A stretch of DNA of 64,000 bases, from contig JADCJC010000024.1 in assembly GCA_020247395.1 (NCBI GenBank), forward strand, positions 1 to 64,000, written 5' to 3'. Position 1 is the stretch's first letter. The number at the start of each line of letters is the position of its first letter. A program made the translations under genes and the position numbers. Source of the stretch: Rhodocyclaceae bacterium (GTDB taxonomy: Bacteria; Pseudomonadota; Gammaproteobacteria; Burkholderiales; Usitatibacteraceae). The notes under the pieces were generated by a model. The model was given only the letters and a program-made list of their open reading frames with translations. It had not been told where the DNA came from and did no database searches. This document shows positions 34,043 to 43,055 of this stretch, in pieces.

Positions 34043-35302
34043 ATGCAAACCAATCTCGCTAAGGAGTATCAAGGCAGCGCCGATGGCGATGACGCCGAAT
34101 CCATCCTGCGCAAGTGTGTGCATTGTGGATTCTGTCTTGCCACCTGTCCGACCTACAACCTGCTCGGTGACGAGCTCGATTCACCACGCGGCCGTATCTA
34201 CTTGATGAAGCAGGTGCTTGAAGGCGCGGCACCGACCGAAAGGACGCAGCTGCATCTGGACCGATGCTTGACTTGTCGTGCCTGTGAGACCACTTGCCCT
34301 TCCGGCGTGCAGTACGGTCGTTTGGTGGATATCGGTCGGCGCATCGTTGACGAAAAAGTGGGCCGCTCGACATCGGCTAGCGTGCAGCGCGCGGCGCTAA
34401 AAAAATTGCTGCCGCAATCGGGATTGTTCAGCGCCGCCCTCGCCATGGGTCGTCTAGTCAAACCGCTGCTGCCCGCTGCACTGGCAAAGAAGATTTCTGC
34501 CAAACGCGACCCAGGTGCATGGCCCGCGAACAACCACACGCGCAAGATGCTGGTGTTGGTAGGGTGTGTGCAGCCGGCCATGGCACCTTCGATCAATACC
34601 GCCACGGCGCGTGTACTCGACCGACTCGGCATTAGCTTGTTGGTGGCACCGAATGCTGGTTGCTGTGGTGCCATCCCCCATCACCTTGGCGACGTGGCGG
34701 CGGGTCATGCCATGATGAGGCGCAACATCGACGCTTGGTGGCCGATGATTGAAAGCGGCGTTGAAGCCATCGTTGTTACAGCGTCCGGCTGTGGCACCAT
34801 GGTCGCCGAGTATGGCCATATGCTGCGCGACGACAAAGCATATGCGCAGAAAGCGGCGCGGATATCTGCGCTGTTTCGCGACGTGAGCCAAGTGATTTCA
34901 GCGGAGCAGGCCGCGTTGTCAACGATGTTGCAGGGGAGGCCGGGTAAGCCCACCTCGCCAGAGATACGCGTTGCGTTTCACTCGCCGTGCAGCCTTCAGC
35001 ATGGTCTGAAGATTCGCGGCAGCGTAGAAGCGCTGCTGCGTGATGCGGGATATGAATTGACCGCAGTGCCCGATGGCCACCTGTGCTGCGGCTCAGCGGG
35101 AACCTATTCACTGTTGCAACCAGAGCTTTCGCAGCAGCTATTGCAAAACAAAGTCACGGCTCTTGAGTCGGGTAAGCCGGAAGTCGTCGCCACCGCCAAT
35201 ATTGGCTGCCTCGCACACATAGAAGGGGGCCTCGCCGCAAGCGGGGGTGCGCCAATTCGGCATTGGATCGAGTTAATCGACACGCGACTGGCGGCGCACT
35301 AG
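34043..35302 (+). CDS. glcF: glycolate oxidase iron-sulfur subunit GlcF
   Basis: A 419-residue electron-transfer subunit. Two 4Fe-4S motifs are CVHCGFCLATCP and CLTCRACETTCP in the first 90 residues. Two CCG domains follow, seen as NAGCCGAIPHH and HSPCSLQH plus LCCGSAGTYSLL. It passes electrons from the GlcD/GlcE flavins toward the quinone pool. It is the last gene of glcDEF and is followed by a bidirectional hairpin. Confidence 0.96.
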   Translation: MQTNLAKEYQGSADGDDAESILRKCVHCGFCLATCPTYNLLGDELDSPRGRIYLMKQVLEGAAPTERTQLHLDRCLTCRACETTCPSGVQYGRLVDIGRRIVDEKVGRSTSASVQRAALKKLLPQSGLFSAALAMGRLVKPLLPAALAKKISAKRDPGAWPANNHTRKMLVLVGCVQPAMAPSINTATARVLDRLGISLLVAPNAGCCGAIPHHLGDVAAGHAMMRRNIDAWWPMIESGVEAIVVTASGCGTMVAEYGHMLRDDKAYAQKAARISALFRDVSQVISAEQAALSTMLQGRPGKPTSPEIRVAFHSPCSLQHGLKIRGSVEALLRDAGYELTAVPDGHLCCGSAGTYSLLQPELSQQLLQNKVTALESGKPEVVATANIGCLAHIEGGLAASGGAPIRHWIELIDTRLAAH

Positions 35303-35312
35303 AAAATCAAAC

Positions 35313-35374
35313 TCGCCAATCGGCGGGCATCTTCAAGCCGAAATGCTTGGAAAGTCCCGTCGATAGGCGACTTT
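35313..35374. terminator. bidirectional hairpin between glcF and the glycosyltransferase gene
   Basis: TCGCCAATCGGCGGG (35313-35327) pairs with CCCGTCGATAGGCGA (35356-35370) at 13 of 15 positions, with an inner CAAGC/GCTTG stem (35334-35338, 35345-35349), followed by CTTTT. It sits between convergent genes. The left arm plus CATCTTC resembles the hairpin at 16155. Confidence 0.65.
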
Positions 35375-35378
35375 TGTC

Positions 35379-37076
35379 TTAAAGCACACGTTTATAGAGT
35401 CGGAACTGTTCAACACGTTCGGCCGGGCGGGCACCCTGCCAAACAAGCGCCCACTCCGCTGCAACGTCGGGAGCGTTCGCCCTGGTGCCTTGCATAAGCA
35501 TCCATCGACAATGTTCAGACTCGGTCGATTTCAGGTTTGTGAAACGAATCTGCGTGAAGTAATCAAACATCGCGCGTTGCGGGTCACCGATGTTCAGCCC
35601 GATGACACAGCTTGGTGTTGGATTGATCAAGGCGGCGATTTCGGTGGTCGGCTGGCGATAACTCCTGACATGATCGATTGCCGGCAAATACAGCAAGTTG
35701 AGCAGCATCCATACGAGCGTGACGCCGGCTGCCCAGTTGACGATGGCGCGGCGGTTATTACGATGGGACATTACCACCGCGTAAATCCAGACTGCGGTAA
35801 GCGCGGCGGCGATAATCATCGGAATCCAGGCTACACTCACCACAAAGCCCGGTGCCGCGCGAGCAGCCGCCCGCGCTGCAGCCTCAGGTATGCCAGTGAC
35901 GGCCGCAGTCCAGTAAAGCCAAGCTGCGAAGGCTAATGCGCCGAAGAATACAAGCCCGAACCAGTCAACAAAACTCGCCACGCCTTTCGGCAAACGGTCG
36001 AGCGAATTGGCACCCGCTAGAGCTAGCGGCAGTAACAAGATCAAACCCACCGCATCGCGCCCTTCGCGCAATAAAGAGAGCGTGACGAGCGACAACGTGA
36101 AGACGGCAATTGGTAGGGCCAACTCAATGCGCTCACGAATGATTTTGCGGTCTTTACGCCACGACCAAATGGCAATAGGCAAGGTTGGCAGCGCATACCA
36201 CGGCAGGATGCTCATTAGGTACAACGGCAGGATGCTGTCCCGTGTGTGGGCGTCGAACAAAGGGGTGCCGAGAACCGCATGCAGAAAAATCGGCGCGGTC
36301 AACAAGCCAAGAGAGTTCAGCACCAAGGGATAGAGCGCTGCCCCGGCGGCGAGCAGCCCCGCCAGAATCGCGATGCCGCGCTTGAATGCGGCGTTTTGCC
36401 AGTCGTGCAGGATTGCCATCATCGCCAACGCCGCCGCAGGTACGATCATCGCCTGCACCAAGCCAACCGATAGTGCAATCATGATGGCACCGGCCGCCGC
36501 AGTGGCCGCACCCTTGCGTGCTTCGAAACGAATACGTGTGAGGCCATAGATGGCAATTGACATCCCGGCTAATCCGCCCAGCTCCGGATTCATCTCATGC
36601 GCGCGCAGCAGCAGGCCAAGGGAGCCGATCATCAGCGCTACCGCAACACGTCCCGCGCGTTCGTCAAAGAGCTTGTTGGCGGCCTTGTAGAGATACACAA
36701 TCGTCAGCAACATGAAGAAGCCGCTGGCCAGGCGCGCTGCATCGTGCAGCGGAAGCACCCACCCCAGCAGCGCAGCAAACAGCGCGGCAGTCCAGTAATA
36801 GAGCGGCGGGTATTCGGTCAGCGGCTGCCCTGCTATTTGCGGTAGCAGCCAAGCGAATGCGTCGCGTTTCTCCAGCATGGAGTGTACGACACCCATTGCC
36901 ATTGCTTCATCTGGTTTCCAAGGGTCGTGTCCAACGAGGCCGGGCAGCAGCCACGCTGCGCATATGAGCAAGAACAGCGCGGTCTTGACGGGGGTAGCGG
37001 TGCCGCCAAACACTAGCGGTTGCTTGAGTGTCTCGCCAAAGCCGCTAGCTGTACCGGTACTGGGATTCGTCGCCAT
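35379..37076 (-). CDS. ArnT/PMT-like membrane glycosyltransferase
   Basis: A 565-residue GT-C-type integral membrane protein with about 12 helices. The first periplasmic loop contains HDPWKPDEAMAMG, the acidic motif of the ArnT/PMT families, and PLTEYPPLYYW follows. Such enzymes transfer a sugar from an undecaprenyl/polyprenyl carrier to lipid A, protein or another acceptor. The acceptor cannot be told here. It starts 20 nt after the M48 protease stop on the same strand, so the two envelope genes are probably co-transcribed. Confidence 0.85.
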   Translation of the reverse strand: MATNPSTGTASGFGETLKQPLVFGGTATPVKTALFLLICAAWLLPGLVGHDPWKPDEAMAMGVVHSMLEKRDAFAWLLPQIAGQPLTEYPPLYYWTAALFAALLGWVLPLHDAARLASGFFMLLTIVYLYKAANKLFDERAGRVAVALMIGSLGLLLRAHEMNPELGGLAGMSIAIYGLTRIRFEARKGAATAAAGAIMIALSVGLVQAMIVPAAALAMMAILHDWQNAAFKRGIAILAGLLAAGAALYPLVLNSLGLLTAPIFLHAVLGTPLFDAHTRDSILPLYLMSILPWYALPTLPIAIWSWRKDRKIIRERIELALPIAVFTLSLVTLSLLREGRDAVGLILLLPLALAGANSLDRLPKGVASFVDWFGLVFFGALAFAAWLYWTAAVTGIPEAAARAAARAAPGFVVSVAWIPMIIAAALTAVWIYAVVMSHRNNRRAIVNWAAGVTLVWMLLNLLYLPAIDHVRSYRQPTTEIAALINPTPSCVIGLNIGDPQRAMFDYFTQIRFTNLKSTESEHCRWMLMQGTRANAPDVAAEWALVWQGARPAERVEQFRLYKRVL

Positions 37077-37096
37077 TTGTTCGCGAGTGTGATCGA

Positions 37097-38587
37097 TTAC
37101 TGGATGACCTTCACCAACTGACCCGCCGCGATTGTGCCCTGCGGATACACTTGGTTGAGGAGGCGCAATTGCGAATCAGGATTGCGCAATTGCGGCGCGA
37201 TACGCGCAACGTCGCGTGCGAGGTCGGCCCAAGGTGCATTGCTCTTCGGTAGCGCCACCGTGCGCAGTACATAGGGCTTGGCATTTTCGCGGTCAGCTGC
37301 CGTCATGGCGCGAAAAGAGCCAACGATATCGCGCAACGCGCTTGTTTGTGATCCGCGCGCGTCAGCCTTTTGCATTTTCACGAACACGTAGTCGAGGTTA
37401 CCGAGAGTGACGACCGTAGCGTCGATACCGCGGCCTTGTTTGCTGCCGATAAAATTGGTGGCACGCAGCCCGTTGATGGTGGTTGCTTCAGCGCGGCCTT
37501 GATCGGGCACGAGGAGGTTACGAATCGCCGTGTTGTGGTCACCATGCGATAGCCGCGAGGGGCGCATCGAAACGGCTGCCGACATATCGTTGGCAACGAC
37601 GCCCAACTCTTCCGGCGCGTTTTGAAACTGCCAGTTGGCGGGGGCTCGTAACGTGAATCCGAGTGGCTCGTGGTAGAAAGACTGGCCGCGCGTCACACCG
37701 TGATCGCGGCTGTCACCGAATGTCATGCCGTTGATGGCCTGAAGGTAGCGTGCGCGTCCCTCGTCTTGGTACTTACCGGTGTACTGCTCCGCGATACGCT
37801 TAATGTCCTCGAGGCGTTGGTCATTTGAAGGATGCGTGCGCAACCAATTGGGAGTTTCGCCTGAGTCCCGTCCGATTGCGCGCGCCTCATCGCGTGCGAA
37901 TAGCTCCTGCGCTCGCAGTACACCGATCACGCGAATCATCACATTAGGGTCGAAGTTCACGCGCTGCAAATATTCAGCACCAAGCTGATCGGCTTGTAAC
38001 TCGTGTTCACGCGAGCGGGGCAATAAAAAACTGGCTTGTGCGACGGGAGCGCCATACTGGTTGATGAGTTCCGCAGTTCGTTGGTATCCAGCGGCTGCGG
38101 CGATGATGGTGCCCAGCATCGCCGCGCCTGCAACTGCCTTTTGGTCACGCTCGGCGCGTGCCCCATGGCGTGCGGTGACGTGCCCAATTTCATGGCCGAG
38201 CACGCCGGCGAGCTCGGCTTCTGAATCGAGGTAGGCGAGCAGGCCGCGCGTAACGTAGATGAAGCCACCCTGGACCGCAAACGCGTTGATCTCAGGACTA
38301 TCCACCACGGTGAATTTCCACGGCAGGCTGGCGCGGTGGCTGTGCGCGGCGAGGCGCTGCCCAATGGCATTAATATAAGCCTGCAACGCCGCATTTTTAT
38401 AGGGCGTGTACTCCTTGCGGACTTCTTGGTCGATCAGTTGGCCCGAGCGGATTTCCTGATCTTCAGACACGAGGCCGCGATCTACGCGGCCTGAAACCGG
38501 GTTTACTGAGGATGCACAGCCGCCGATTGCAACACCAAGCGATAAACCGAGGGTGAGTCTGGCGAGGCCGTTTTTTGTCCATCTCAT
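37097..38587 (-). CDS. M48 family metalloprotease, lipoprotein (BepA/LoiP-like)
   Basis: A 496-residue outer-envelope zinc protease. The lipobox IGGC is at 21-24 (Cys24 lipidated). The zinc motif HEIGH is at 132-136 in AGVLGHEIGHVTARHG, with the third ligand in SREHELQADQLGAEYL. The C-terminal ~200 residues do not look like TPR and include a region resembling peptidase-associated domains (EPLGFTLRAPANWQF). Likely role is outer-membrane protein quality control. It lies upstream of the glycosyltransferase. Confidence 0.92.
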   Translation of the reverse strand: MRWTKNGLARLTLGLSLGVAIGGCASSVNPVSGRVDRGLVSEDQEIRSGQLIDQEVRKEYTPYKNAALQAYINAIGQRLAAHSHRASLPWKFTVVDSPEINAFAVQGGFIYVTRGLLAYLDSEAELAGVLGHEIGHVTARHGARAERDQKAVAGAAMLGTIIAAAAGYQRTAELINQYGAPVAQASFLLPRSREHELQADQLGAEYLQRVNFDPNVMIRVIGVLRAQELFARDEARAIGRDSGETPNWLRTHPSNDQRLEDIKRIAEQYTGKYQDEGRARYLQAINGMTFGDSRDHGVTRGQSFYHEPLGFTLRAPANWQFQNAPEELGVVANDMSAAVSMRPSRLSHGDHNTAIRNLLVPDQGRAEATTINGLRATNFIGSKQGRGIDATVVTLGNLDYVFVKMQKADARGSQTSALRDIVGSFRAMTAADRENAKPYVLRTVALPKSNAPWADLARDVARIAPQLRNPDSQLRLLNQVYPQGTIAAGQLVKVIQ

Positions 38588-38684
38588 GAGCTAACTCTTT
38601 AAATGGTCTGAGCCGATTCTACGCCGCCAGAGGACCCACGCTGACCCGAGGAGTCGAGTGATATTTGGGCCACCCAGAAGCATC

Positions 38685-38708
38685 AAAGGCAACCTCGCGG
38701 TTGCCTTT
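38685..38708 (-). terminator. terminator of rpmE2
   Basis: AAAGGCAACC (38685-38694) and GGTTGCCTTT (38699-38708) form a perfect 10-bp stem with a 4-nt loop, 27 nt past the L31 stop codon when read on the minus strand. It also lies upstream of the M48 gene, separating the two. Confidence 0.75.
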
Positions 38709-38735
38709 GGCTATGCGTTGTTGTTGCTCCGCAGA

Positions 38736-38999
38736 TTATTTGCCAGCGCTGGTCTTCGAGTAACGCTGCTTGAACTTGTCGATACGGCCTGCCGTGTCCA
38801 TGATCTTGTGTTTACCAGTGTAGAAAGGGTGCGACTCGGATGAGACCTCGATACGAATGACCGGGTACTCGTGACCGTCGGTCCACTTCATTTTTTCTTT
38901 GCCTTTTGTATCAGCAGTCGTTTTGGTCAGAAATTTGAAGTCGCATGACGAGTCAAAAAAGATGACGTCGTTGTAGGACGGATGAATTTCAGCTTTCAT
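38736..38999 (-). CDS. rpmE2: 50S ribosomal protein L31 type B
   Basis: An 87-residue ribosomal protein. [17 protein letters not shown] at the start and [19 protein letters not shown] in the middle are diagnostic of L31 type B. The zinc-binding C-x-x-C pairs of type A L31 are absent; only one cysteine (Cys19) remains, so it is the zinc-independent form. It is followed by its own terminator. The leader contains a hairpin GGTTCAC/GTGAACC (39025-39031, 39037-39043) shortly before the start. Confidence 0.96.
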   Translation of the reverse strand: MKAEIHPSYNDVIFFDSSCDFKFLTKTTADTKGKEKMKWTDGHEYPVIRIEVSSESHPFYTGKHKIMDTAGRIDKFKQRYSKTSAGK

Positions 39000-39024
39000 G
39001 GGTGCGGCCTTTCTTTTCGTAAAG

Positions 39025-39043
39025 GGTTCACCGCTTGTGAACC
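39025..39043 (-). promoter_or_regulatory. hairpin in rpmE2 leader
   Basis: GGTTCAC and GTGAACC form a 7-bp stem with a 5-nt loop about 25 nt upstream of the L31 start codon. Ribosomal protein leaders often carry autoregulatory structures; this one is small and could equally be incidental. Confidence 0.35.
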
Positions 39044-39128
39044 TCTATCCGAACAAGTTAGATGGGAACCTGCAATTATGCACAAAAAAGCCCAACAAAG
39101 CAACAGCTTAGCCTGTTAAAGTTGCTAG

Positions 39129-40643
39129 ATGAAAATCGACAAAAAAGCGCCAAGCGCGGCCGAAACTAGCGCCCCTCCCACCAAACCCGTCTCATCGGAT
39201 GTTCCAGACTTCAAAGATCAGGTGACCATTACCCGCCACAAGACCAAAATCAACGGTAAGACAATGGCCTACACGGCCACTTGCGGTACCTGGGTCATGC
39301 GCGAGGAGCATGATAAAGATGGTGAGCACCTAGGACAAAAGCCGACATCGGCAATGTTCTTTACCGCCTACACAAAAGATGGTGTGAGGGATGTTGCCGA
39401 TCGGCCAATCATGTTTTGTTTTAACGGTGGCCCGGGCTCCAGCTCCGTGTGGCTGCACCTGGGTTTGTTCGGACCTAAACGTGTGACGCTCGACCGCGAA
39501 GGTAATGCTGGCGCACCTCCATACAAGTTGATTGACAATGACTTTTCGATGCTGTCGGACGCCGACTTGGTGTTTATCGACCCCGTCGGGACGGGCTATT
39601 CGCGAATGATCGAAGGCGAAAAGACCAAGGAGTATCACGAGTACCAGCGTGACCTCGAGAGTGTCGGCGCCTTCATCCGGCTTTTTGTCTCGCGTCATGA
39701 ACGCTGGGCAAGTCCCAAGTTCATTGCGGGCGAAAGCTACGGGACAACACGTGCCTGTGGATTGGCTGGGCTGTTGCAGGACAGGTACGGGATGTATATC
39801 AACGGGCTGTATTTGATTTCAGTCGCCCTCGATTTTCAGACGATTCGGTTTGATCACGGTAACGAGCTACCACCGGTGATGTATTTGCCCACCTACGCCG
39901 CAACAGCGTGGGTGCATAAAAAATTGCCTTCAGAACTGCAGAAAAAATCAGTGGCGAGCCTAGTGAAGGAGGTCGAGGCGTTTGCAGCGACCGAATATGC
40001 CCACGCCTTGTTTCAGGGGGACAAACTCGCGCCGAAGGAATTCGACAAGGTGGCCACACAAATTGCTCGTTACACTGGCTTATCAGTAGCCTATGTCAAG
40101 TCGACAAAGTTACGGGTGCAAATCCACCGATTCTGCAAGGAGTTGCTGCGCGACGAAGGCAAGACCGTCGGTCGCCTCGACAGTCGGTTTACTGCGCGTG
40201 ATCGCGACAGCGCGGGTGAACAGTTTGAGTTCGACCCCGCGCACGCGGCGATTGGTGGCGCATTTGCGACCACCTTGAATGATTACCTTCGTCGCACCCT
40301 CAAGTTCGAAACAGATCTCGATTACCGAGTGCTGTCAGCGCTTTACATGACGTGGGGCTGGAAGGACTTTGCCAACCGCTATGTCAACGTGGGAGAGACG
40401 TTGAGACGTGCGATGAATATGAACCCCCATCTGAAGGTTTATGTTGCTAACGGCTACTACGATATGGCAACTCCGCACTTTGCGTCAGACTATACGGTGA
40501 ATCATCTTTCACTCGATGCGCCGCTGGCAAAAAACATTTCACAGTACTACTACGAGGCAGGGCACATGATGTACATACATGCGCCATCGCTTACAAAGAT
40601 GGCCGCAGATATGCGGGACTTCCTGAAAAAATCGCTAACGTAA
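39129..40643 (+). CDS. S10 family serine carboxypeptidase-like protein
   Basis: A 504-residue peptidase with the S10 hallmarks: CFNGGPGSSSVWLHLG (oxyanion hole), nucleophile Ser203 in IAGESYGTTRA, aspartate in VANGYYDMATP and histidine in YEAGHMMYIH. S10 enzymes remove C-terminal residues and are normally secreted at acidic pH. Here the N-terminus is a charged, Pro/Ala-rich stretch without a hydrophobic signal peptide, so either the protein is cytoplasmic or the start is wrong. No upstream start adding a signal peptide was found. It is divergent from rpmE2. Confidence 0.9.
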   Translation: MKIDKKAPSAAETSAPPTKPVSSDVPDFKDQVTITRHKTKINGKTMAYTATCGTWVMREEHDKDGEHLGQKPTSAMFFTAYTKDGVRDVADRPIMFCFNGGPGSSSVWLHLGLFGPKRVTLDREGNAGAPPYKLIDNDFSMLSDADLVFIDPVGTGYSRMIEGEKTKEYHEYQRDLESVGAFIRLFVSRHERWASPKFIAGESYGTTRACGLAGLLQDRYGMYINGLYLISVALDFQTIRFDHGNELPPVMYLPTYAATAWVHKKLPSELQKKSVASLVKEVEAFAATEYAHALFQGDKLAPKEFDKVATQIARYTGLSVAYVKSTKLRVQIHRFCKELLRDEGKTVGRLDSRFTARDRDSAGEQFEFDPAHAAIGGAFATTLNDYLRRTLKFETDLDYRVLSALYMTWGWKDFANRYVNVGETLRRAMNMNPHLKVYVANGYYDMATPHFASDYTVNHLSLDAPLAKNISQYYYEAGHMMYIHAPSLTKMAADMRDFLKKSLT

Positions 40644-40701
40644 ATGCAGCGCAAAACACCCGCTTTCGAGCGCCCCACCTTGAAAGGTTGAGGAGAGGGT
40701 A

Positions 40702-41715
40702 TCAGTCGAGCGTTACGCCGGTCTCACTGATGAGCCTTGTCCAGACGGGAACGTCAGCTTGCCAGGCTCGAAAAAAAACATCTTTGGCGAGCAGCTTCGG
40801 TTCGAAGCCGAATGCGAGCAGGCGTTGCTGCGCCTCATTGGATTCGATGAACTCGCGAACGATAGTGACCCATCGATCGACGACTCGCTCGGGCGTGCCA
40901 GTCGGCGCGACCAAGCCCATCCAACCCAATAGTGCAAAGGCGCGGGCGGTTGCCCCCTGTTCAATCAGCGAGGGTACTTGCGGCAAGGCTGCGCTCGGTT
41001 TATCGCCAATTACACCGACCGCCCTGAGTGCGCCGCTGCGAATATGCGGTGCCATTGCGCCGATGCTGCCGGCGGCGATTTGAATTTCGCCAGCCACAAG
41101 ATCTTGAATGACCGGTCCTTCGCCCTTGTAAGGGATATGCTGAAGTGCCAAACTGTAGCTCTTATTCAGCGCTTCGCACAGCAAGTGCCCGTGCGACCCG
41201 GCCCCCCACGAGCCGAAATTCATCGGCTTAGTGAATGGTGCCCGCGCCAACGCAACCAACTCCTTGAGGCTGCCGACCGGGATTGATTTGTTGACCGCAA
41301 CCACCAGCTTGCTTGCGCAGAGCATCGAGATGAATGCAAAGTCTCGTTTCGGATTGTAGGGTAGCTTTCGGTACAGCGCGGTGTTGGCAACCAAGGCCTC
41401 TGAAAACGTTAGGAACAGGGTGTGCCCGTCTGCGGGCGATTTGGCAACATGTTCTGCCGCAATGACCGCACCTGCGCCGGGTCGGTTGTCGACAATCACT
41501 GATTGGCCGAGTGACGCCCCCGCTCTGTTGGCGAGTAAGCGCGCGAATGTGTCGGCCGCGCCGCCCGCAGCAAATCCAACCACGATCCGAACCGTGCGCA
41601 CAGGATACCCGCCCTGCGCTGACAACTTGGGGCAGGTTGAGAGAAACGGCGCAAGACCGAGTGCACCAACGCATTGCAGCCAGCGGCGTCGGTCAGACGA
41701 GGACATCGGAGTCAC
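40702..41715 (-). CDS. Bug/TctC-family periplasmic binding protein
   Basis: A 337-residue extracytoplasmic solute receptor of the tripartite tricarboxylate transporter type. A twin-arginine-like leader DRRRWLQCVGALGLAPF is followed by YPVRTVRIVVGFAAGGAADTFARLL, split over the mature start. GPVIQDLVAGEIQIAAGS and the conserved IPYKGEGP loop are family features. Ligand unknown. There is no TctA/TctB partner next to it, which is common for Bug proteins. Same strand as the next Bug gene, 204 nt apart with a terminator between. Confidence 0.9.
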   Translation of the reverse strand: MTPMSSSDRRRWLQCVGALGLAPFLSTCPKLSAQGGYPVRTVRIVVGFAAGGAADTFARLLANRAGASLGQSVIVDNRPGAGAVIAAEHVAKSPADGHTLFLTFSEALVANTALYRKLPYNPKRDFAFISMLCASKLVVAVNKSIPVGSLKELVALARAPFTKPMNFGSWGAGSHGHLLCEALNKSYSLALQHIPYKGEGPVIQDLVAGEIQIAAGSIGAMAPHIRSGALRAVGVIGDKPSAALPQVPSLIEQGATARAFALLGWMGLVAPTGTPERVVDRWVTIVREFIESNEAQQRLLAFGFEPKLLAKDVFFRAWQADVPVWTRLISETGVTLD

Positions 41716-41865
41716 GTTATGCGAGGGGGTGGGAGTGCTCTACCGGGCGAGCCCAGTATTGTCGACTGACGAGATGATCTTGCTCTATCAACTTTGGCGG
41801 CACCGCCACGACACATATTCGCCCATCCGATCTTCACAGCCGAGCCACGCCAGCCGCCGAAACAA

Positions 41866-41891
41866 GCCCCGGTGCATCGCAGCACCGGGGC
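41866..41891 (-). terminator. terminator after second Bug gene
   Basis: GCCCCGGTGC (41866-41875) and GCACCGGGGC (41882-41891) form a perfect 10-bp GC-rich stem with a 6-nt loop. On the minus strand it is followed by TTGTTT, 29 nt past the stop of the 41920-42906 gene, so it is a good intrinsic terminator. Confidence 0.8.
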
Positions 41892-41919
41892 CGACGTCAG
41901 CCGTCCAGTATTGAAAAGC

Positions 41920-42906
41920 CTATTCGAGCTTGATGTTCCGCTTGGCGGCCAGCGCCTTCATTTTGTCAAATTCAGCTTTGATTTGTGCGGTGAATTGCGC
42001 TTGGGTGTTGCCGATGGGGTCGGCACCCTGCGCCGCGAGCTTTTCCCGCACGGCTGGATTGTTTACCGCTTTGATCGCGGCCGCAGCGACCTTATCGACG
42101 ATTTCCTTTGGTGTCTTCGCCGGCACCACCAAGCCATACCAAGCTGGGTCATTCACGTCGTTTAAGCCCAATTCGGCAAACGTCGGTACATTGGGGTAAG
42201 CAGGCAGACGCTTATGTGATGCAACCGCCAGCAGACGCATGCCCTTGACAGCATCTTGCATGTTGGCATCAATCTGTCCTTTTGACGATGGCAGGTTGTC
42301 AAACAACACCGGAACTTGCCCGCCGACCACGTCGATCACGGCAGGACCGGCACCCTTGTACGGAATATGAACCATATCTGTGCCAGTCGCGGCTTGGAAG
42401 AGTTCACCCATCATGTGGCCGATGCCGCCGGTGCCAGATGAGGCGAAACTAAGTTTGCCCTGCTCTTTTTTCAGAAGCGCCAAAAACTCCTTGAAGTCTT
42501 TGGCCGCGACTTTTGGGTTCACCGTTAAGACGTTCGGTGTTGAAGCAAGATTGGTAATCGCAATCAAATCATTGAAGTTGTTATAAGGAATCTTTGGGTT
42601 GGTCGCCGGGTTCACCGCCATGGTCGAGACTGTTGCCATACCGATGGTATATCCGTCCGGCGCAGACTTCACCACCTCGTTGGTCCCGACCGAACCACCA
42701 CCGCCGGCGCGGTTCTCGACGATGACAGACTGCCCAAGCTCTTTGCCGAGTTGGTCGGCAACCAGACGTGCCACGATGTCTGTTGTCCCCGCTGGGGCAA
42801 ATGGCACGATCAGCTTGATCGGCTTGGTTGGATAGGCCTGTGCAAACGCAGCGCCAGCACTGACCGCCAGAACCGCTGCCACCATAGTCATTGTTTTATG
42901 AAACAT
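41920..42906 (-). CDS. Bug/TctC-family periplasmic binding protein
   Basis: A 328-residue receptor with a clear Sec signal peptide (MVAAVLAVSAGAAFAQA). The mature start YPTKPIKLIVPFAPAGTTDI, the loop VENRAGGGGSVGTNEV and HIPYKGAGPAVIDVVGGQV are Bug signatures. Ligand unknown; small carboxylates are typical. It has its own terminator, so it is expressed separately from the neighbouring Bug gene. The quinone oxidoreductase gene lies upstream on the same strand across a 149-nt gap. Confidence 0.93.
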   Translation of the reverse strand: MFHKTMTMVAAVLAVSAGAAFAQAYPTKPIKLIVPFAPAGTTDIVARLVADQLGKELGQSVIVENRAGGGGSVGTNEVVKSAPDGYTIGMATVSTMAVNPATNPKIPYNNFNDLIAITNLASTPNVLTVNPKVAAKDFKEFLALLKKEQGKLSFASSGTGGIGHMMGELFQAATGTDMVHIPYKGAGPAVIDVVGGQVPVLFDNLPSSKGQIDANMQDAVKGMRLLAVASHKRLPAYPNVPTFAELGLNDVNDPAWYGLVVPAKTPKEIVDKVAAAAIKAVNNPAVREKLAAQGADPIGNTQAQFTAQIKAEFDKMKALAAKRNIKLE

Positions 42907-43055
42907 AGAAGCCCCTCGATGATTTTGTTGTGTGGTGTGTGTAGCGTGTTGCCGAAGCTTAGTGTTCTTACTGGCAACAGTGCCTTGAAAAAAGGCAAGC
43001 GACGCGATCGGACGCTAAAGCTGGCGAAAAGTTCAATCTGTCGCTACCACGATCA

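Noticed and set aside
42980-42998. Hairpin TGCCTT/AAGGCA downstream of the quinone reductase gene
   Set aside because: Only 6 bp and in an A-rich stretch; too weak to call a terminator.
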